Positions 17,444-26,565 are shown, counted from the first letter of the stretch. The stretch: DNA of 64,000 bases from an uncultured Christensenella sp. (GCA_910579205.1 CAJTTD010000002.1:124001-188000); one strand, 5' to 3'. Numbers and translations are program-made. Notes: a model not told the origin generated them from the letters alone.

Positions 17444-17474
17444 AGCCGCATTATCGCATGATCTGCGGCTTTTC
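17444..17474 (+). terminator. Terminator of the dehydrogenase operon
   Basis: Stem AGCCGCA (17444-17450) / TGCGGCT (17464-17470) followed by TTTT. Confidence 0.75.
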
Positions 17475-17485
17475 CGTTGCATGAG

Positions 17486-17514
17486 TTGACATAAAATAAT
17501 ACGGGTAGTATAAT
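17486..17514 (+). promoter_or_regulatory. Sigma-A promoter of the copper ATPase gene
   Basis: TTGACA (17486-17491), 17-bp spacer, TATAAT (17509-17514). Predicted leader only about 10 nt before the ATG at 17531, with no proper Shine-Dalgarno. I see no obvious CsoR or CopY operator (TACAnnTGTA). Confidence 0.85.
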
Positions 17515-17530
17515 AATACCGTAAAGAATT

Positions 17531-20083
17531 ATGAAAAAGATATTCGACATTACGGGAATGACGTGCGCGGCTTGTGCGGCGCATGTGGAAAAGGCGGTCA
17601 AAAAGCTCGGCGTAACCGATGTTACCGTCAATTTGCTGACCAACCGCATGACAGTGGATACGGACGTTTCGGACGCCGATATAATAAGTGCGGTAAAAAG
17701 CGCGGGCTATGGCGCGGAAGCACACGAAAGGCAAACGGGTAAACCCGAGCAAAAACGTGATGCGCCCGTCGATCATTCCAAGACGTTGCTCATGCGCTTT
17801 ATTTCGTCGCTCGTGTTTTTAATGCCGCTTATGTGGTTTTCCATGGGACACATGGCGGGCTTTCCCATGGGCGCGTTCGATCCGCACAAAGACCCCGCGT
17901 CGTTCGCGCTCATACAGTTAGTGCTCACAACGCCCGTGCTTGTGATAAACGGCAGATTTTTTGTGGGAGGCGCAAAATCTTTATTGCACAGAGCGCCCAA
18001 CATGGATACGCTCGTCTCGCTCGGCGCGGGCGCGGCGTATATATACGGCGTAGTTACCGTATTTTTGATAAACGCCGACGTTGCGGTAGGCAATACGGCG
18101 GGCGGCGCGGAACGCGCTATGAACTTGTTTTTCGAATCGGCGGCTATGATCCTCGCGCTCGTAACGCTCGGTAAGTTCTTGGAAGCAAAGTCTAAGGGTA
18201 AAACGCGCTCGGCGGTGGACAAGCTGTTGCGCCTTCGTCCCCGTACCGCAACGGTCGAACGCGACGGCAAACCCGTAAAGATCGCGGTGGAAGAAATAGC
18301 TGTAGGCGATACGGTGATAGTGCTTTCGGGCGAGTACGTGCCTTGCGACGGAGTGATAATAAGCGGTTCTACTACGCTCGATAAATCGGCGATCACAGGC
18401 GAATCTCTGCCTGTCGAAACCGTTGCGGGAGACAAAATAACTTCCGCCGTATTAAATCTTACGGGAAAGATATCGATAAGAGCGGAAAAAGTGGGGGCGG
18501 ACACCACCCTCAGCAAGATCGTCGAGCTTATAGAAAACGCGGGCGGGTCTAAAGCGCCCATACAGAAAATAGCCGACAAGGTATCGGCTGTATTCGTGCC
18601 GACGGTCTGCGCGATCGCGATCGTTACGCTTATAGTTTGGCTCGCGCTCGGACACGGCATAGGTATGGCTTTGAAAATGGCTATATCGGTGCTCGTTATT
18701 TCTTGTCCTTGCGCGCTCGGGCTTGCTACGCCCGTAGCGGTCATGGCGGGAACGGGCAGAGCGGCGGCGCATGGGGTTTTGGTTAAAAATGCGGAAACGC
18801 TGCAAAGTTTGAGCAGCGTGGAAATATTCGCGCTCGACAAAACGGCGACGATAACGGAAGGTAAACCGCGCGTTACGCATGCGGAAGCGTTCGGTTCGTT
18901 TGAAAAGGATGGAGCGGAACGCGTATTGGCTATTGCCGCCGCTCTTGAAAAAACTTCTACGCACCCTCTAGCTAAAGCGGTCATAGACGCATGGGGCGAT
19001 AAAGAACTTCCCAACTTGGAAAGAAGCGAATACAAAATAGGTTACGGCGTAGTCGGCGTTGCCGACGGAACGGAGTATGCGCTCGGCGCTCCGCGGCTTA
19101 TGCGCGATTTCGGAGTGGAAGTCGAAAGCGACGACTTGCAAACGGTCTATCTTTGCAAGCGCGGCGAACTTTTGGGCAAGATAACGGTAGATGACGAAAT
19201 AAAACCTACGAGCGCATACGCCGTACAGCTCATGAAGCAGACGGGCGCGCGCGTAGTCATGCTCACGGGCGACAACGAACGCCAAGCGGCGCGCATAGCG
19301 CAAAAGGCGGGCATAGACGAAGTATATTCAAACGTTTTGCCCGAAGATAAACTCGATATAGTGGAAAAGCTCAAAACCCAAGGTCGCACGGCTATGGTGG
19401 GCGACGGAATAAACGATGCGCCCGCGTTAAAGAGCGCCGACGTCGGCATAGCTATAGGCTCGGGAACGGACGTGGCTATAGAAGCCGCCGACGTGGTGCT
19501 TGTAAGATCCGATCTGACGGACGTTCCGCGCGCGATGGCGGTATCGCACGCGTCGCTGCGCAATATCAAGCAGAATCTGTTTTGGGCGTTTATTTATAAC
19601 ACATTGGGAATACCGCTCGCTGCGGGCGTGTTTTACGCGCTCGGCGTAACGCTCGATCCCATGATAGCGGCGGGGGCAATGGCGGCGTCATCGTTGTTTG
19701 TCGTTTGCAATGCGCTGCGTTTGACTGTAATGCGCTTCGGCGACGACAGACTTAAGCACAAGCTGGGCAAGCTCGGGAAAAAGCGTAAAAATAAAGAAAC
19801 AGCGACCGTTACTGCGCGCGAGCAGACAGATGCTTGCGGTTGCAGCGACGTTTGCAAAATAGATCAAGGAGGTAGCGAAGCGATGAAGACTGTTTTCAAA
19901 GTGGGCGGCATGAGCTGCGGACATTGCTCGGCGCGCGTCGAAAAGGCGATAGCGGCGCTGGACGGTGTGGATAGCGTATCCGTCGATCTTGCCGCGGGGC
20001 GGGCTGAGGTAGACGGAAGCGTGGCGGCGGAAAAAATTATTGCCGCGGTAAAAGACGCGGGCTATGACTGCGAACGCGCGTAA
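17531..20083 (+). CDS. copA: Copper-exporting P1B ATPase with N- and C-terminal HMA domains
   Basis: 850 aa. Exports Cu(I). Seen in order: HMA domain with GMTCAAC (Cys12/Cys15); TGES actuator motif; transmembrane metal site CPC (392-394); phosphorylation motif; HP motif in STHPLA; GDGIND; then a linker with a cysteine cluster and a second complete HMA domain at about 785-850 (GGMSCGHC). Two oddities: the near-invariant DKTGT reads DKTAT (436-440, GCG codon at 18845), and the C-terminal HMA begins exactly at an internal ATG with its own ribosome site (see next entry). A C-terminal metal domain is unusual for CopA. No other copper gene is adjacent. Confidence 0.93.
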   Translation: MKKIFDITGMTCAACAAHVEKAVKKLGVTDVTVNLLTNRMTVDTDVSDADIISAVKSAGYGAEAHERQTGKPEQKRDAPVDHSKTLLMRFISSLVFLMPLMWFSMGHMAGFPMGAFDPHKDPASFALIQLVLTTPVLVINGRFFVGGAKSLLHRAPNMDTLVSLGAGAAYIYGVVTVFLINADVAVGNTAGGAERAMNLFFESAAMILALVTLGKFLEAKSKGKTRSAVDKLLRLRPRTATVERDGKPVKIAVEEIAVGDTVIVLSGEYVPCDGVIISGSTTLDKSAITGESLPVETVAGDKITSAVLNLTGKISIRAEKVGADTTLSKIVELIENAGGSKAPIQKIADKVSAVFVPTVCAIAIVTLIVWLALGHGIGMALKMAISVLVISCPCALGLATPVAVMAGTGRAAAHGVLVKNAETLQSLSSVEIFALDKTATITEGKPRVTHAEAFGSFEKDGAERVLAIAAALEKTSTHPLAKAVIDAWGDKELPNLERSEYKIGYGVVGVADGTEYALGAPRLMRDFGVEVESDDLQTVYLCKRGELLGKITVDDEIKPTSAYAVQLMKQTGARVVMLTGDNERQAARIAQKAGIDEVYSNVLPEDKLDIVEKLKTQGRTAMVGDGINDAPALKSADVGIAIGSGTDVAIEAADVVLVRSDLTDVPRAMAVSHASLRNIKQNLFWAFIYNTLGIPLAAGVFYALGVTLDPMIAAGAMAASSLFVVCNALRLTVMRFGDDRLKHKLGKLGKKRKNKETATVTAREQTDACGCSDVCKIDQGGSEAMKTVFKVGGMSCGHCSARVEKAIAALDGVDSVSVDLAAGRAEVDGSVAAEKIIAAVKDAGYDCERA
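19883..20083 (+). CDS. Candidate internal in-frame start producing a free CopZ-like copper chaperone
   Basis: Inside copA, AAGGAGGT (19866-19873) sits 9 nt before an in-frame ATG at 19883. From there the frame gives 66 aa, the size and layout of a stand-alone CopZ (GGMSCGHCSARVEKAI). The preceding linker is low in hydrophobics, as expected of a junction. Either the two genes fused by loss of a stop, or both products are made. Expression is inferred only. Confidence 0.5.
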   Translation: MKTVFKVGGMSCGHCSARVEKAIAALDGVDSVSVDLAAGRAEVDGSVAAEKIIAAVKDAGYDCERA

Positions 20084-20126
20084 TACGCCGACAAGCTAAC
20101 ATTTAACAACGTATAACTATAGTATA

Positions 20127-20161
20127 AATACCTATGCGCATATGAGCATAGGTATTTTTTT
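20127..20161 (+). terminator. Terminator after copA
   Basis: Ten-bp perfect stem 20128-20137 / 20146-20155 with 8-nt loop and a run of seven T. The rest of 20084-20309 has no gene that I can support. Confidence 0.9.
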
Positions 20162-20309
20162 GCGCTTGCGGCAAAGGCGGCAGACATGCGCATAGCGAAC
20201 GTACCTAACTCGTTCGTCGTAATTTGACACGATGCGCGTGTTTTTCCTTATACAAACGCGCGAGTAAATTAAATTATCATTAAAATAGTGTCCGCAATGA
20301 TTTTTAGTG

Positions 20310-20338
20310 TTGACAAACCGACGCGTTAGTCGTACAAT
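20310..20338 (+). promoter_or_regulatory. Sigma-A promoter of the giant repeat protein gene
   Basis: TTGACA (20310-20315), 17-bp spacer, TACAAT (20333-20338); leader of about 40 nt to ATG 20386. Confidence 0.8.
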
Positions 20339-20385
20339 ATAAGTACGATTATATCACTATAAATTTCACCGACTGCGGAGTTTTA

Positions 20386-23300
20386 ATGGCTAAAAAGGTT
20401 ATTGCGTCTACTGACAGTGTTAACGCCGACGGCGAAAACATGGAAAAAAATACCGTAAGGAAAAAGCGCGGCGTGTGTTGCACATGCTGTCTTATCGCGT
20501 TGATTTTTTTGGCAGTCGTGCTTGTCGCTTCTTTCGGCGTGGGCTGGATCATAGGCGACAAAATGACAAAACAGTATTTAGACATGTCGCTCGGACAAAC
20601 GTTCGGCGTGATGAACGATCTGTATTGGACTAAAGACAAGCATGTAATTACCAATCCGTATACCGAGGAAGATCTCAACGGCTTCTATTCGCAGATCAAG
20701 ACCAATATGCTTCTTAAAGAAGACGCAGACATAGATTTCGACGCCGCGCTCCAATCGGCGTTGCAACAGTTGCAAGGCGGCGACGGACAGAACGAAGAAG
20801 AAAGCGAAGCCGCGCGCAAAACGGCTACGGAAGAGGACGGCGGCGAAGGCGACTCCGATGACGGGAGCGCAAGCGACGGCGATAGCGACGGTTCGTCGGG
20901 ATCGTCGTCCGCAATGGACCTTTTCGTCAACATGATAGCGGACGTGTTCAAGCGCGATAATATAGATGTGGAGCGGCTTAAAAACTACGCCGACGACAAT
21001 GACGAATACATATTCGTTCTGCGCGACAAACAGCTTGCTGCTTTTGCCGACAGATTGCTTAAAACTATGCTCGGTTCGGATGGCGGCATAGCCGCGCTTG
21101 AAGAAATTTCCAAAGCGGTGAGCCTCGATAAAGAAGTATCGATCAAGCAGATAAGTTTCAGAGCCGAGTCTCAAAAGAACGAAATGGGCGAGGAAGTCAT
21201 AACGGCGACGGTCGCGGACATTACGGTGTGGGTAGGTCTGCAAGACGCCGCGGGTCAAGCGCTGTCTTACTTTCTCGACGAGCAAGGCTACGGTTGGGCG
21301 AGCGGTCTTGCGAGTTGGCTGGGCAATGTGTTTTTGCCTAAAAACTTGTACGTAACCGCGTCTATCCCGCTCGACGGCGAAGCGGACGCGCAAGTAAAGC
21401 TCAACGATATGAGCGACGCCAAACGGGACAGAACATATAAGCTGATAAACGGCATTATGGTTTTGATGGGTCAAGACAGCGAGCGCACGGTGCAGAGCTT
21501 ATTGAACGAGTTTGCCGACAAGCTCACGCCGTATATGCAATCCGCCGCCGACAGCATAGATTTTTCATCATCTTCGCAAGGCGCCGTCAAGCTCGATCTT
21601 ATAGGCACTATGGCGAATATGGCGAGCAAAGGTCTGGCGGAAGGCGAACAGCTTACCAAACCGGAATTCATGTACATGCTACAAGCTTTGCTTACTTCGG
21701 ACGCGCAAGCGCGGCTCGAAAGTTTGCAGCCTTATCTATACGACAAGTGGTATGTGGACGGCAACGGCAATTACAGTTACGATCCCGATGATAAGACGGG
21801 CTTCGAGCATGTTGACTATGTAGAACTGTTGATAGAAGAGATAGAGGAAAAGTATGCCGTCGATCTCGGTGAAGGCGAAGACCGCAGTCTGACAAAGATC
21901 CTCGCCATGCTCGGCATTTCTCTTGACGGCGGATCGGGAGAAGCGGGGTCTAAGGACATGTTCGACATGATAAACGCCGAACGGTTCAACGCCGCGATAG
22001 ATAAAAACGCCGACGATATAAAATTGCGCATAACAGACAGAATGCTCGCCGCCGTTTTGTCCGACCAGCTCAACGAAATGCTCTTAAAAGACGGGTCGGC
22101 ATTCAACGGCTTGTCTATAGGGATAGACGCGCTCACATTTTTGAGCGACGCAGATCATCCCGAAAGAACATACGCCATGCTCGCTGCGGATATAGACGTT
22201 TCGGGCTTGTTCGATACGCTCGGCGAAGCAAGCGTGCTGTCCAAGCTCGCGGCAAACGTATTGCCCGAAAAGATACTTTTAAGCATAACGGTGGACGTTA
22301 CGCTTAGTTTGCCTGCGGGCGAGCAATACCAAGCGACGACGTTCATGTTCAACGATTACGAAAATACGGACAGAGTGGTGGCAACGCTCGGCAAGCTTAT
22401 ACCTTCGCTCGATCTTACTGCCATGACGGGCGATATAGAAAAATTGCTGCGCGATATGCTGTTGCAGCTCGACGAAACGGTAGGCATACAGCTTGTTCCT
22501 TCCGACGGCGCGGTCGTTCCCGTCAAGAACGGCGAGCTAGTCATGACCGACATATTCGAGATAATATCCCAAATGGTGCTTGTGGACGAAGCGGGCGAAC
22601 CTATCAAGCTCAACACAGATCTCAGATCGGTGCTCAGAGCGATAAACGACAGCGGTTCGGATGTGGAAGTCGTTCCCGCCGCAGACAACTATACCGAGTT
22701 TTTGAGCGAAGTCGCCGATATGTATTATTTGGATATGCAAGTAACTCCTACGACTACGATCGACGATCTCACCGCATTTATGCAAGACGGCGAACAAGGC
22801 TTCGATGCAAGCAAATTCCGTGTGAAAGCGGCGGACGGAACGCTGCCGAGCGGAGTTAAATATCTTATATACGACGACAGATCGGCGGACGAATTGAGAC
22901 CGTGCATGAGCGCGGCGGAACTTGGACATCTCATTTCGAGCAAGATGGGCGACGGCATAGAGTCGTACGAATTGATAGGCGTAAAGACGTCGCGCGACGA
23001 GCTTGTCATTGAATTGTCCGTGGCTATTTCGGACGTTATGCCCGATAAAGTGCGCAACTTGATATCGGCGGAAAAAATAACGGTTACGGCAACGGTCGAT
23101 CTCGACAGCGCGGAAAACGGCGCGTATGCCGTGCGCACCCGCATAAACAGAATGGACGACGCGACATACGCCGATCTGCTTTCCATAATAAACTTGTTCG
23201 GCGTAGACCTCGATATCGAAACGCAAGTGGCGGAACTCGGCAAAATAATGTACGAGCAGATGCAGTCTATAGGCGACGGCTTGGGCGGCGAAAGCCTCAT

Positions 23301-24081
23301 GACGTTTACCGATCGCGGTATAGAGTTCGACAGCTTTTACGCATTCTTGGCGAACAAAATGGATCTTATTAACGCCGCGCCCGAAACGGTCAAGCGCGCT
23401 CTTCAAGGCATGTACGAAATTTCCGAGATAGACGAGTATTTAAATCGCGACTACAATTACGACACGACCGAATTTATAGTCAACCGTGGCTCAAATACGC
23501 CTATGGATCAAGCCGAGTTCGCCGTTAAAGCGCAAAGCGGCATGACGGACGCGGAATTCAACGGGTATTTCCAAGGCTTGATATCGTCTATGGCGGCGAA
23601 CAGCGTAGAAGTGGTGCAGACTACCGTATTGAGTGCGGGAACGAACGAAGGCATAGTCAAAACGGTGCGCGACCGTCTTAACTCCAAGCTGGACGGCAGC
23701 CCTATATCGCTATCCGACGATTATTTGGCTGTTACGTTCAAAATGGTGATGGACGAATACATGTCGAGCGACAAATCGAGTTCGACGGGATTCTTGCCCG
23801 ATCATGTGTATGCGACGGCTGTCATAAAGTACGACGCGGCTATAAGCAGCTTTACGGACGTAGGGATAGTATTCAACGACATGGACAGCGAAGTTTACGG
23901 CGTGCTGTTGCAGTTGATGGGACTCAGTGCGGACGCGGAAGACGACAGCAAGGTGAACATAAAGACGGTTACCGCTCAAGCGGTGGACGGACTGAACATG
24001 CTTGCCAAACACGGAACGTTTGAGTTCGGCGCGGCTTCGGGCGGCGCGCACGGCACTGTCAAGTACAGCGCGCATATATGA
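20386..24081 (+). CDS. 1231-residue membrane-anchored protein with four repeated modules, unknown function
   Basis: Short basic cytoplasmic tail with a CCTCC cluster, one transmembrane helix (about 36-57), then about 1170 extracytoplasmic residues. After an acidic Ser/Asp/Glu/Gly linker (about 135-175) the same module appears four times, near 210-385, 548-690, 836-955 and 1051-1205. Each has an amphipathic helix (DKQLAAFADRLL, DRMLAAVLSDQL, AAELGHLISSKM, DAEFNGYFQGLI), a strand pair, then a pattern LP-(D/E/K)K/H-hydrophobic strand (LPKNLYVTASIPLD, LPEKILLSITV, EKITVTATVDLD, LPDHVYATAVIKYD), then N-D-M-D...Y..L..L.G. No catalytic motif. The layout faintly recalls DUF2140/YpmS-like lipoprotein-type proteins; I do not claim it. 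A nucleoside hydrolase gene follows 21 bp later. Confidence 0.8.
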   Translation: MAKKVIASTDSVNADGENMEKNTVRKKRGVCCTCCLIALIFLAVVLVASFGVGWIIGDKMTKQYLDMSLGQTFGVMNDLYWTKDKHVITNPYTEEDLNGFYSQIKTNMLLKEDADIDFDAALQSALQQLQGGDGQNEEESEAARKTATEEDGGEGDSDDGSASDGDSDGSSGSSSAMDLFVNMIADVFKRDNIDVERLKNYADDNDEYIFVLRDKQLAAFADRLLKTMLGSDGGIAALEEISKAVSLDKEVSIKQISFRAESQKNEMGEEVITATVADITVWVGLQDAAGQALSYFLDEQGYGWASGLASWLGNVFLPKNLYVTASIPLDGEADAQVKLNDMSDAKRDRTYKLINGIMVLMGQDSERTVQSLLNEFADKLTPYMQSAADSIDFSSSSQGAVKLDLIGTMANMASKGLAEGEQLTKPEFMYMLQALLTSDAQARLESLQPYLYDKWYVDGNGNYSYDPDDKTGFEHVDYVELLIEEIEEKYAVDLGEGEDRSLTKILAMLGISLDGGSGEAGSKDMFDMINAERFNAAIDKNADDIKLRITDRMLAAVLSDQLNEMLLKDGSAFNGLSIGIDALTFLSDADHPERTYAMLAADIDVSGLFDTLGEASVLSKLAANVLPEKILLSITVDVTLSLPAGEQYQATTFMFNDYENTDRVVATLGKLIPSLDLTAMTGDIEKLLRDMLLQLDETVGIQLVPSDGAVVPVKNGELVMTDIFEIISQMVLVDEAGEPIKLNTDLRSVLRAINDSGSDVEVVPAADNYTEFLSEVADMYYLDMQVTPTTTIDDLTAFMQDGEQGFDASKFRVKAADGTLPSGVKYLIYDDRSADELRPCMSAAELGHLISSKMGDGIESYELIGVKTSRDELVIELSVAISDVMPDKVRNLISAEKITVTATVDLDSAENGAYAVRTRINRMDDATYADLLSIINLFGVDLDIETQVAELGKIMYEQMQSIGDGLGGESLMTFTDRGIEFDSFYAFLANKMDLINAAPETVKRALQGMYEISEIDEYLNRDYNYDTTEFIVNRGSNTPMDQAEFAVKAQSGMTDAEFNGYFQGLISSMAANSVEVVQTTVLSAGTNEGIVKTVRDRLNSKLDGSPISLSDDYLAVTFKMVMDEYMSSDKSSSTGFLPDHVYATAVIKYDAAISSFTDVGIVFNDMDSEVYGVLLQLMGLSADAEDDSKVNIKTVTAQAVDGLNMLAKHGTFEFGAASGGAHGTVKYSAHI

Positions 24082-24102
24082 TCGCGCGAAAGGAGAGCGG
24101 TT

Positions 24103-24897
24103 ATGGACGATAAATACGATCGGATAATACTGTTTTGCGATTACGGCGTGGACGACGCAGTGGCAACATTGCACATTTTGTCTCATGCGGATATGTTCGG
24201 CGCGATAGATATAGTGCCCATCGGCGGCAATGTGCCCGTGCAAGCGGCGTACCGCAATGCGCATACTTTGCTTGCCGCATACGGCGGCGATCTGTCGAAA
24301 GTGCGGGTAGTGGATACCCGCGCGCTCAAACAGCCGTCCGCCGACATTCCCGAGATACACGGCTCGGACGGGCTGGGCGATTTCCTTTGCCCGTCGCAAA
24401 GTAAAGCCTCCGTCGTAGATTTTGACGCGTTCGCTGCCGATATAGCGGCAAACGCAGTCCACGAAAGGGATTGCGTGCTGTCGCTCGGACCGTGTACGAT
24501 CCCCGTTATGTTGGGCTATGTTCCGTTTTGCACGGTGTTGATGGGCGGCGCGTCCGAAGAACGACCCAATTACGGAGAGTACGAATTTAACGAAGCTCTC
24601 GACGTTCCCGCGTTTAAGCGGTTTGCGGGCGAGGCGACCGCAGTCGCTACGCTCGACACTTGCCACGACCCCGCGTTCGGCTTTGAAACGATGCGCACGG
24701 GCGACGAGCTTACGGACAAATTCATAACGCGTTGCGTGGAGTTGTGCAAAGCTCGCGGCGAAGAAAAGATAGCCGTTTACGACCTCGCTGCGGCGATGGC
24801 TGTAACTCATCCGCACCTCTTCGAAGTCAGGCGTTTAAGAAGATCGGACGGCGTGGAATATAACGAACTCAAGTTGACTGAGGGCGTTGAGCGTTAG
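24103..24897 (+). CDS. Inosine-uridine nucleoside hydrolase family protein
   Basis: 264 aa. Family cleaves the N-glycosidic bond of ribonucleosides using a bound calcium. Seen: LFCDYGVDDAVA, matching the DxDPGxDDA calcium motif with D10, D14 and D15 kept but the first Asp replaced by Phe; GGN; HGSDGLGD; MGG; and a late YDLAAAMAVTHP matching the HDPLAVA site with Tyr for His. Activity on nucleosides is therefore likely but specificity may be shifted. AAAGGAGA precedes the ATG, 21 bp after the giant repeat protein, so it is probably co-transcribed with it. Confidence 0.8.
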   Translation: MDDKYDRIILFCDYGVDDAVATLHILSHADMFGAIDIVPIGGNVPVQAAYRNAHTLLAAYGGDLSKVRVVDTRALKQPSADIPEIHGSDGLGDFLCPSQSKASVVDFDAFAADIAANAVHERDCVLSLGPCTIPVMLGYVPFCTVLMGGASEERPNYGEYEFNEALDVPAFKRFAGEATAVATLDTCHDPAFGFETMRTGDELTDKFITRCVELCKARGEEKIAVYDLAAAMAVTHPHLFEVRRLRRSDGVEYNELKLTEGVER

Positions 24898-24913
24898 AAC
24901 AGACAAACTATAA

Positions 24914-24946
24914 AACGGGACGTATTTACGGTATCCCGTTTTTTTT
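24914..24946 (+). terminator. Terminator after the nucleoside hydrolase
   Basis: Stem AACGGGA (24914-24920) / TCCCGTT (24934-24940) and a run of eight T. The following 24947-25114 is AT-rich with no gene. Confidence 0.85.
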
Positions 24947-25114
24947 GTTGCGCGTTTTTGCGTGTATCGTTTTTCCGAAGAAAAGGCGAATAAACGTCGC
25001 ATGCATCTGCAATATCTGCATCGTGCGCATTATTTCGTGCGGACGAGGCATAATATGTGTATAAGAATTTAGTCAATATGTACAAAAAAATGCAAAATAT
25101 TTTGTGAAAATCTA

Positions 25115-25143
25115 TTGACAAAGATATCTTTAAATGATACTAT
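25115..25143 (+). promoter_or_regulatory. Promoter of the maltodextrin operon with a palindrome in the spacer
   Basis: TTGACA (25115-25120), 17-bp spacer, TACTAT (25138-25143). The spacer contains the perfect 12-bp palindrome AAAGATATCTTT (25120-25131), a candidate operator. No clear catabolite (cre) box was found. Ribosome site GGAGG at 25171. Confidence 0.7.
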
Positions 25144-25181
25144 ATACCCAGCAATTAAAAAAATCATTATGGAGGAAAATT

Positions 25182-26462
25182 ATGAAAAAATTGCTATCGG
25201 TTTTGCTTGCGTCCGCAATTACAGTTACGGCGCTCGGCGGTCTTGTCGCTTGTAAGAAAGAGGACAATTCCAAAAAGATCACTGTATGGGCGCCTGCCGA
25301 ATCGCACGCTGCGTACAAGCCCCTTATCGAGGGTTTCAAAGAGAAATATCCCGATTATAAAGATTATGAGATCGAGTTCATCGCCAAAGGCGAAGGCGAC
25401 GTTCAAGGCTCCATGGGTTCCGACCCCAAAGCGGGCGCGGAAGTGTTCTTCTTTGCTTCCGACCACTTCGGCAACATGAGAGTCAACAACTATCTCCAAC
25501 CCCTTACCGACGACTATGCTGCCGCGGTTAAAGAAAGAGACGATCAAGATTGCTACGAGTTCGTAACGGACGCGGAAAAGATCTATGCGTTCCCCGCGAC
25601 CAACGACAACGGCTACTTCTTGTGGTACAACAGCGATTTCTTCACCGAAGACGACGTGAAATCGCTCGACGTAATGCAAGCCAAAGCAAAAGGCGAAGGC
25701 AAGCACATAATGTTCGATTACGGCAACAGCTGGTATTCTCCCGCTTTCCACATCGGCATGGGCTGCTACTTCGGCTACTCCGACGTTGAAATGAAACATT
25801 ACAAAGCGGACCTTCAAACCCCTGCCGCTATCGCCGCTACCAAAGCTATGGTCAACTATGCTTCGGAAGAAAAGAACGGCCCTGCGGGCGACGACCAAGT
25901 TATCGTTACCGGTAACCTTGCCGCCGGACTTGCGGACGGCACTTACGTGGCCGGCATAAGCGGAACGTGGGAAACCGCCAACATCAAAACGGAATGCACC
26001 AAAGCTGGCGAAGACCCCGCCAAATTCAAAGCGACCGCGCTGCCTAAGTTCAAGGCGACGATCGAAGGCGAACAAGAACAAGAGTATCAAATGGGTTCGT
26101 TCGTCGGCGGTAAATACTGCGGCGTAAACCGTGCCAAGTCCGCGGAAAAGATCAAAGTATCGCTTGCGCTTGCCGACTGGCTCACCAACGAAGCTGCGCA
26201 AACCGCGCGCTTCAATGCTCAAGGCGCCGGCCCGAGCAACAAAAAGGTCGCTGCGCTCGACGTGGTCAAGAACAACGTAGGTATCAAGGGTTACTATGCT
26301 CAGCTCGCTACCGACAAGAACATAATACAGGGCGCGCAGTCCGATACGTTCTGGGGCGACAGCGGCATTAAGCAGCTCACGAAAGATATCTTCAACCAAG
26401 CCAAGAACGAGGCACAAGTGCTCGACGCGCTTAAGACCCTTTCCGACAGTCTTAACACCTAA
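25182..26462 (+). CDS. malE: Maltodextrin-type ABC transporter binding lipoprotein
   Basis: 426 aa from ATG 25182 (GGAGG 7 nt upstream; the longer frame starting at 25134 runs across the promoter). Lipoprotein signal with lipobox LVAC. Solute-binding protein family 1: ITVWAPAESHAAYKPLIEGFKEKYPD, FFASDHFGNM, SGTWETANIK. Captures malto-oligosaccharides for the two permeases downstream; the sugar is inferred from the amylase and pullulanase in the same operon. Highly biased codon use (gcc, aac, ttc) compared with neighbours suggests strong expression. Confidence 0.9.
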   Translation: MKKLLSVLLASAITVTALGGLVACKKEDNSKKITVWAPAESHAAYKPLIEGFKEKYPDYKDYEIEFIAKGEGDVQGSMGSDPKAGAEVFFFASDHFGNMRVNNYLQPLTDDYAAAVKERDDQDCYEFVTDAEKIYAFPATNDNGYFLWYNSDFFTEDDVKSLDVMQAKAKGEGKHIMFDYGNSWYSPAFHIGMGCYFGYSDVEMKHYKADLQTPAAIAATKAMVNYASEEKNGPAGDDQVIVTGNLAAGLADGTYVAGISGTWETANIKTECTKAGEDPAKFKATALPKFKATIEGEQEQEYQMGSFVGGKYCGVNRAKSAEKIKVSLALADWLTNEAAQTARFNAQGAGPSNKKVAALDVVKNNVGIKGYYAQLATDKNIIQGAQSDTFWGDSGIKQLTKDIFNQAKNEAQVLDALKTLSDSLNT

Positions 26463-26493
26463 TATCCATAGATCAATCACGCTGTACGCGGAG

Positions 26494-26528
26494 AATCTGC
26501 CGGGCCGACGAGTTCGGCTCGGCAGATT
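26494..26528 (+). terminator. Strong hairpin between binding protein and permease genes
   Basis: A 15-bp stem (26494-26508 with 26514-26528, one G-U) and 5-nt loop, followed by TTGATTTTTG rather than a clean T-run. Position fits a partial terminator or 3' mRNA stabiliser that gives more binding protein than permease, as known for other malE-malF junctions. Confidence 0.6.
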
Positions 26529-26565
26529 TGATTTTTGACAAAAATAATAGGAGAGATGTAAGTTT

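Noticed and set aside
24898..25114. Small antisense frame and possible RNA between the nucleoside hydrolase and malE
   Set aside because: AT-rich with no motif, ribosome site or stable structure apart from the terminator.
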